Assembly: GCF_014066305.1 (NCBI RefSeq)
Contig: NW_023501096.1
Coordinates: forward strand, 275,733-339,732
DNA: 64,000 nucleotides
Reading direction: 5' to 3'
Source of the DNA: Letharia columbiana
Taxonomy: Eukaryota > Ascomycota > Lecanoromycetes > Lecanorales > Parmeliaceae
A model generated the notes under the pieces. That model made no database searches. It was not told the DNA's origin and worked only from the letters and a program-made list of their open reading frames with translations. The position numbers and the translations under genes were made by a program. Shown here in pieces: positions 57,165 to 64,000 of the stretch (positions within the stretch are counted from its first letter, which is position 1; the number at the start of each line of letters is the position of its first letter).

Positions 57165-60100
57165 ATGCGAGGGCTCGTCCAGTTCATAGCCGACCTCAGA
57201 AATGCTAGAGCAAGGGAGTTGGAAGAGAAGAGGATCAATAAAGAGCTAGCAAATATCCGGCAAAAGTTCAAGGATGGAAATCTGAACGGGTATCACAAGA
57301 AGAAATATGTGTGCAAACTGCTGTACATATACATTCTAGGATGGAATGTCGACTTCGGACACCTCGAGGCTGTCAATTTGATCAGTGCGAACAAGTACAG
57401 CGAGAAGCAGATCGGATATTTGGCCGTTACGCTGTTTCTGCATGAACAGCATGAGTTGCTTCATCTGGTAGTGAACAGTATAAGGAAAGATTTGCTGGGG
57501 CACAATGAGCTATTCAATTGTTTGGCGCTGCATGCCATTGCAAACGTCGGCGGGCGGGAGATGGGCGAGGCTTTGAGTGGGGACGTACATATGTTGCTGA
57601 TATCACCGTACGTATGGGATGAGAGAACAAGGGGGCAACGGCTGACGGAAGTAGGACATCGAAATCGTTCGTCAAGAAGAAAGCGGCTCTAACACTACTA
57701 CGGCTGTATCGGAAGTACCCAGGCATCGTGCAGCAAGAATGGGCCGAGAGGATCATCTCGCTGATGGATGATGCGGATATGGGCGTGTGTCTCTCGGTCA
57801 CCTCGCTTGTAATGGCGTTGGCTCAGGATCAGCCGGACCAGTATAAAGGTGGATACGTCAAGGCAGCACAACGTCTGAAAAAGACTGTGGTGGACAACGA
57901 CATTGCGCCGGACTACCTATACTACAAAGTGCCTTGCCCGTGGATTCAGGTGAAGCTGCTACGGTTGATGCAGTATTATCCGCCCTCAGGTTCGCACCTT
58001 TGAATTCTTCAAGCATTGGTTACCATTGCTAACACCAGAGTAGAGGATACTTACGTCCGAGGCCTGATACGAGAGTCGCTACAACAGATCCTACACGAAG
58101 CAATGCTCATGCCGAAAAACGTACAGCAAAACAATGCGCAAAATGCGGTCCTTTTCGAAGCCATCAACCTCGTCATACATCTAGACACAGAACACAATCT
58201 GATGGTGCAGATATCCTCAAGGCTAGGGAAGTTCATACAATCACGCGAAACCAACGTCAGGTATCTGGGACTTGACGCGATGACCCACTTTGCTGCTCGA
58301 GCTGAGACACTGGATCCAATTAAAAGGCATCAGAATATCATTATCGGGTCACTACGAGACAGAGACATTAGTGTCAGGCGGAAAGGTCTCGATCTGCTTT
58401 ACAGCATGTGTGACCCTTCAAATTCTGAACCCATAGTCAACGAGCTTCTGAAGTATCTACAAAGCGCAGACTTTGCTATCCGAGAAGAGATGGTACTCAA
58501 AATAGCGATTCTGACCGAGAAATATGCCACAAACATCCAGTGGTATGTGGACATCTCGTTGCGGCTGATCGCAATGGCTGGTGATCATGTCAGCGACGAG
58601 GTATGGCAACGTGTGATCCAAATTGTCACCAATAACGAAGAGCTTCAAGTCTATGCGGCGCAAAACATTCTGAACTACGTCAAAGCGGAGCAATGTCACG
58701 AGACCCTGGTCAAGATTGGAGGTTATCTGTTAGGGGAATTCGGCCATCTGATCGCAGATACAAAGGGCTGCAGTCCTATCGAACAATTCTTAGCTCTCCA
58801 GACGAAGATGCAGGGTTGCTCCTCAAGCACGAGAGCTATCCTCCTCTCTTCCTTTATCAAGTTCGTTAATCTTTTCCCGGAAGTTAAAACGCAATTACTG
58901 GTCGTCTTCAGGGCTTACAGCCATACGCTAGACTCGGAGTTACAGCAAAGAGCTTGCGAGTACCTCACTCTTGCAACACTTCCCACGGACGACCTTTTAC
59001 GAACAGTTTGCGATGAAATGCCGCCCTTCCCAGAACGTACATCGGCCCTCCTTTCACGACTTCATGGCAAGCACGCTGGCACAAGCGACAAGCGGACATG
59101 GATAGTAGGTGGCAAAGACGCAAACACCGACTCCAAAGAAATCCTTCTGACCCAATCCACTGGCCTCAAACGATCCTTCACGCCCACAGCGAATGGTGCT
59201 CTCTCCAACGGTACCCCGACCCCCACCACCAACGGCACGAACGGCAGCACCACCAATGGCAATACACACGGCCTTGAGGACCTCGACATGTCCTCAGGCC
59301 CCTCCCAACCTCCTCCCAACCTCGCTTCGGCGGCCCACCTCTCTCCCGGCTGGGAACCGGGCTACCGTCGTCTTCTCTTCATTGCCGAATCCATTCTCTA
59401 TGAAGACGCTCAATTCCAGCTCGGTCTCCGCTCCGAATATCGTGGCGCTATGGGCTGTCTCATTCTCTACTTTACCAATCGCTCTCCTTCCGCCATTGGC
59501 TCATTTACAACTACCCTTGACAATCCTAACCCAGCAGATCAACTACGCATCGATACGAAAAGTGCACCGGATAATTCGATACAGCCGGAGGGCCAAGCAC
59601 AACAAACAGTCATGTTTGAAGCTAAAGGCGTTTTCTCTCTCCCTCCAACAATACGCATATCTTACCTAGCCGGCGCCTTACAAGCCTTTACTCTGCAATT
59701 GCCTGTCGTAATGCACAAATATATGGACGCAGCCGACTTATCCGCCGATGATTTTTTCAAAAGATGGCGACAAATAGGCGGTGCGCCGCGTGAAGCTCAA
59801 CGTGTCTTCGGTCTAAAGGATGGCGGTGGGCGAGGAAAGGCGATGGGTGACGCAGAGTGGACGAGAAAAATGGCGGAGGCGTTTGGATGGGGAATCCTGA
59901 AAGGAGTGGATCCAAATGAGAGAAATGTGGTCGGTGCGAGTGTCTTGCATACTGGGGTGGGAAAATTGGGGTGTCTGCTGAGGCTGGAACCGAATTGGGA
60001 TACTCAGGTGAGTGACACTGTTTTCTCAAAAGTAGAGGAATAATGCTAATTGTAGTAGCTCTACCGCATCACGATACGAGCGACTGATGAGAGCGTCCCA

Positions 60101-60184
60101 CCTGTGCTAATGAAATTCATGGAGGAGACGTATTCGATGGGAGTGGAAAGGGAAAATAAGGACCATCGTGTCACTCTCGACTAG
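57165..60184 (+). CDS. AP-2 clathrin adaptor complex, alpha adaptin (955 aa)
   Basis: Four exons: 57165-57607, 57655-57989, 58044-60007 and 60059-60184; all joins keep frame. The N-terminal trunk begins MRGLVQFIADLRNARARELE then KRINKELANIRQKFKDGNLN, the alpha-adaptin signature with the Lys/Arg cluster for PIP2. It continues with KKKYVCKLLYIYILGWNVDF, CPWIQVKLLRLMQYYPP and REEMVLKIAILTEKYATNIQ. A Ser/Thr/Asn/Gly-rich hinge (about 665-715) leads to the C-terminal appendage (LNPNW-like LRLEPNWDTQLYRITIRATD). Length is typical (940-980). Role: cargo and membrane binding in endocytosis at the plasma membrane. The 47-nt first intron is among the shortest here. Confidence 0.96.
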
Positions 60185-60922
60185 GTGAAGCGACGCATTG
60201 AACGAGAGAAACTGACGCATGGACATTGTACGTATGGTAAGAAAGCATGGGCATTTAAACTGTCACTCGAGTAGCATTCACGATATCTTAGGGCATGTAC
60301 ATAGTGAACGGCATGGTTCGATACAGGCTTCACATGCCAACCACCATCCCCGCAACTTCGCAGTACATTAACCTGATTCGGTGTCGTCTCAGAGTCTTCA
60401 CAAGAGCCTGACAACACTACTTCGAGAGTCTGTCAATCACTCGAACATAATGAAACCCAGCTTCATGCAACATAGATCCAGGATTCACTAGGGTCACGCT
60501 TCATTCCCAATGAGTCGCATGTGCATTAACATTCATTCTATAAGTCCGTGAATTTGCTTCAGGCACTAGGTAGTATTTAAACCCCCTACATTTCCTACCT
60601 CCGTTCTTCTCTTCTCTTTCACATACCATCCATCTATCGATGGCCTTTTATACTATTACTCCTTCTCTGCTATTCTTTTTTCATGTATTAACACGTCCTC
60701 GCATGATCTTCTCTATATCTATATATCATATACGTCGCACATACGGGGAGACGAAACCTCAGATTCTGCCTCCGTCCCACCAAGAAGCCGCGCGAAGGCT
60801 TCTTCCTTGGCTCGGGTTTGTTCGTTACACACCACCGTTGGCTTGCTCTGGTTGTAGTGCTGACAACTGTTGAGCACTTGGGCAACGGGTAAGAGACTTT
60901 CAGGCTGAATCGTCAAGCGTCT
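60185..60922. other. Intergenic
   Basis: No supported gene; short tatatctatatatcatata stretch at about 60712-60730. Confidence 0.5.
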
Positions 60923-62117
60923 TTGCTTACTGCGAGCCGTAAAGGCGAACAAGCAGAGAACGGTATTCCCTCTAGTGCTACTTTGTCTAAGGGGGCCGAG
61001 CCCGCGCTGACACGACCAACAGAGGCTGATGCATCAACCTTCATGAGCCAGAAACCCGTCCTATTATCTACTGAGACTGAAGTAGCTGTCACCGTCGGAC
61101 GGCCCGAATGCAAAATTCGTCGCGACCAACACGCAGTTTCCGACATTCTTAGGAACCATCCACGGAATCTCCATCGTCGATCTCCTGATCTGCCGTCCCA
61201 ACGAACAGGGTACCCAGTCCATCGAGGCTGTGACAATCTTCACCACAGATGAAAGTGACAACAACCATATGCTGTGGACTCTGAAGCACTACCTCGGCTT
61301 CATCCTTCATGGCCGCAGAAGGAACAACGCCTGTGTGTTCAAGAGGCAGAGAGAAACGAACAACCGGCCGGGGCAAGAGGAGGAGGCGCTCAAAGACCGG
61401 ACCTTGGCCGCAGGGAGCACGGCTGAGCAGGCAATCTCCCAAAGACAGCATGACGTTGTCGGAGACCGGCTTGAGGGTGCGGTCGGAGATCTCCGACAAG
61501 TGAGACCAGAGAGGCAAGACGCCATCGGTGCTCGGGGGCTTTTGCGCACCGGACTCCAAGCCGAGAGGGCTGAAACCGAAGAGCTCGAGGCCGTCGTCGT
61601 AGGACCGTGTACATCTACAGCCTCGTCAGTTCTTTGCCGAATACAAAGTCCCAGGCCAGCAGCGATATGTGCGCTCGCTCCAGACACAGCCGTTGATGGG
61701 GAAGAGGAGGACGGGAAAGGGAAGGAGGTCGAAGTCAAATCTCACGATTCAAAACGGGTTCTGCGCAGACTATATTCACGTATCTATCGCCATCTAAGAT
61801 CCTGCGCAATTTGAAAGCATTCGCACAACCCGGACATTCCCGACCGCGCCAGAACCCTGCTCCGAGGCCCGCAGCATAAACCTGGACAGCGAAAGCGAAA
61901 GAATGACTCGACTCGCTTTTGGGAGTCAAGCCGCACGCTATCTCCAGCTAATAAGCGGCGATATCCGTACTGTATCGTGACGAAGCACGAGGACTTCGGT
62001 ACCGTCATCGTGAAGCGACAGGGCGTACCAGGAGTGCAGGCCCAGCCGGAGAGGATGGGTGGGAAGAGGGTGGAGGGGAGGAGGGCCAGCTCATACGACC
62101 ATCACAGACATGGCTGA
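60923..62117 (+). pseudogene. Frame-broken gene relic
   Basis: Protein-like sequence runs through two frames. From 60923: KGAEPALTRPTEADASTFMS and QKPVLLSTETEVAVTV. From 61086, one base later: TQFPTFLGTIHGISIVDLLI, QSIEAVTIFTTDESDNNHML and WTLKHYLGFILHG. That second frame is then open to a TGA at 61812 and, beyond this stop, continues to another TGA at 62115 (YPYCIVTKHEDFGTVIVKRQ). A frame change plus one in-frame stop suggest a decayed gene. A minus-strand frame also covers the region, so strand is not certain. No family recognised. Confidence 0.35.
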
Positions 62118-62802
62118 TTCGATGACTGCACAGCCAAGCTAGATACCAGTTATGCAGCCGTCTTTGTGTTATCAGGTGATGAATGAATATGGCTATGTCT
62201 TGCCAGATAACAATTGTTCAATCATCTATGGACCCAAGGTTGGCATTCAAGATCTCGCCAATCTGATAAGACATCAGCTAGTTAATGCAGCCTGCGTTTT
62301 TCGATGGTAATCAAACTTTTAATGTCAATACGTTATCATATAGCCGCTTACTTCTAGAGAGAAACCATTTTCATCGATGAAGCTACCTTCCTGACCCTCT
62401 TCAAGCTTCCAGAGACAGGTTGGGAATGTTACTCTATAGATCTAGACGACATCACCGGAGTACATCACGTCATTCGAGAGGCTTCTCGCCAAACAATCTT
62501 GCTATTGATCAGTTTGTCAAACTCTAACTTCTGCATCATCAAGAGAGCGACGCTGGAGTCGAGCTCCTTCGTGTCAACGAGCCGTCCGAACCTTGAATAC
62601 TCTATCACCGCTCTACACTTTTCACACCCAAGGATTTCTTTCTCTACCAGATGCAGATGATGATAACGATTCTGAGTACATTGAGAACAACCCAAAAACC
62701 ACAACATAAGAAGTAGTCCATGAAAAATCACCATTCACACCTTTAGATAGGGCCCATTCTGTTTACTTCGCAACCAAACCTTTCCCGAAAACATATATAA
62801 AT
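62118..62802. other. Intergenic
   Basis: No supported gene. A minus-strand frame at 62465-62734 has an HHLHLVEKEILGCEKCRAVI stretch, without further support. Confidence 0.35.
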
Positions 62803-63759
62803 ATGAATATCTTCCAAGATAGACAGCGCAAGGTATACGAGACTAATTTCTCGGATATCACGCCGTCACAGCTTGAAGTGATGACCAGCAACATGGCAGA
62901 CCTCTTGCTCCTAGTCTTCCGCATTGCTGTCATCCTCCTACTGTTCACCGCCTGGGACCGTATCTTACATGACACAGTCGATACAGTTGATCACGCCACG
63001 CAAGACGGCAGAATCCGGGTGCGCAGATGGCATCCAGATGGCCAGGAATCTCCAAGGAGAACTGGAACGAGGTAACCACCGTCCGAGACAATGCCCAGAC
63101 CATACTCACCCGAGAATTAGTCAGGGGATGCCGGTGATGCAGCTCCCACGATGCAAGCGGCAAGCCTAGATTGGAAGGACGATGTTCGTCAATGGTACGG
63201 CGAGAGATCCGACAAAGTGATCGTGGTCATCTACGTTGTCTGGAATTCCGCCTTTGCACTGATGAGCCAATACAGCCACGTTGTGCGGCCTACACCGACG
63301 CGCTTGACGACTGACTGCAACATTAAAAATCAAAGGGCCCCGGATCGTCAGTGGATGGGAACAATGCCACTACGACACCCGCAACTTTAGCGCGACCTTG
63401 TGCGTAATCCAGACGGTGGTACCATCAGCCTGGCCCCCAAAACCATCACCCTGAAGTGCAGCAAAGCCTTTTTCGAGACGCAGAAGAGTGGGGTACATGA
63501 GTTTGCAAAAGCTTTCTGTAGGGTGAGCGACGAAGTTGGGTTCTCACCGAGGGTTGAAATGTACTTCAAGATAGAGATGGCGACTATGTACCCATGCGGA
63601 AACGCCCTTGTCGCTGAAAAGATTCGGCAGGTTAGTCTCCACTGCTCATCTTATTAGAGCGGTAACTAATACTGAACTTTTATCTAGTTTGAGTCTCCGA
63701 CGATGTTGAGGTTTTGGGAGCAGCTGGACTTCCCAGCGAACTTGGCAGGCTTGGAATGA
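62803..63759 (+). pseudogene. Fragmented gene with one clear 3' intron
   Basis: Segments in different frames look coding: MNIFQDRQRKVYETNFSDIT then ADLLLLVFRIAVILLLFTAW (TM-like) from 62803; ISKENWNEVTTVRDNAQTIL near 63048; IKGPRIVSGWEQCHYDTRNF near 63330; and GVHEFAKAFCRVSDEVGF then VEMYFKIEMATMYPCGN to 63630. A good intron (63631-63687, gttagt donor, taactaatac branch, CTAG) joins the last to FESPTMLRFWEQLDFPANLA, ending at TGA 63759. Missing or extra bases between the earlier pieces suggest decay, though unresolved introns are possible. PTMLRFWEQL faintly recalls the SMLRLL motif of the family at 7-15 kb. Confidence 0.35.
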
Positions 63760-63865
63760 TAATTCAGGGCACAATGATTACGGGCCCCACCGCTGCCCAA
63801 CTTCAAAGGTAATTGCCAAGGCGTTGTCGTCCTACCCAACGGCAAGGTGTCTGTCATTGTGTCCG

Positions 63866-64000
63866 ATGTCCGGCTTTGTGCTGGTCTCGGCGATCAGATT
63901 CCCCAAATTCGATACGGATGTTGCGAAGGCCAATGCTGGCATCGAGAAGTACAATGTGGTTAGTTTTTGGGTCGGGCTTATTGAGAACCTGTATCCGACT
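63866..64000 (+). CDS. Partial gene at the right edge, unknown
   Basis: From an ATG at 63866 the frame is open to the end of the window: MSGFVLVSAIRFPKFDTDVA then KANAGIEKYNVVSFWVGLIE. The segment just upstream reads GVVVLPNGKVSVIVSDVRL in another frame, so this ATG may not be the real start. No family recognised. Confidence 0.3.
   Translation, partial: MSGFVLVSAIRFPKFDTDVAKANAGIEKYNVVSFWVGLIENLYPT

Overview
The window is nuclear DNA of a filamentous ascomycete (Pezizomycotina). Genes are split by short introns (mostly 47-105 nt) with GT-AG ends and CTNAC-type branch sites. The gene set includes a SAT4/PTH11-type fungal rhodopsin protein, a secreted type-B carboxylesterase, a CxC metallothionein-like protein and HRI1. 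I see no bacterial operon, CRISPR array, rRNA or convincing tRNA. The class within the Pezizomycotina cannot be fixed from this sequence.

The left third (1-21 kb) is accessory-like: long non-coding stretches, a 16-bp perfect palindrome, a degenerate TIR element, and two apparently lineage-specific small-protein families in close proximity. Family 1 is three tandem genes (4176-4555, 5588-5956, 6365-6726), each with one phase-0 intron at the same place and a shared Trp/acidic core. Family 2 (7275-15439) is a set of diverged paralogues sharing an FPIMV-like core and a C-terminal SMLRLL...GVD motif; two are intact and three are broken by frame changes. Around them are multi-exon genes of unknown function (11051-13883) and a Cys-rich secreted protein of a known but uncharacterised fungal family (16007-17473). 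The region ends in about 1.25 kb of G-depleted DNA with a 0.5-kb (CATC)n microsatellite.

From 21.5 kb onward most genes are recognisable: carboxylesterase (-), fungal rhodopsin protein (+), a TIR-bounded element with an internal 170-bp duplication, a disordered protein (+), a C-rich/purine-rich switch region, PA-TM-RING ubiquitin ligase (-), MFS sugar transporter (-), a 171-aa secreted Cys protein (+), PLP homeostasis protein (-), MscS-type channel with EF-hand (+), a secreted Cys-rich TM protein (-), a membrane alpha/beta hydrolase with a His-rich tail (-), HRI1 (-), metallothionein-like protein (+), an ankyrin gene (-) and the AP-2 alpha adaptin (+). The last 3 kb holds fragmented reading frames that look like decayed genes and a partial gene running off the edge.

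The genes do not form one pathway. The right part is housekeeping or membrane-related (endocytosis, ion channel, vitamin B6 balance, transport, ubiquitin). The left part looks like a fast-evolving region with local gene duplication and decay. Exon coordinates were read by eye from splice motifs and frame continuity; gene models marked as such are inferences.
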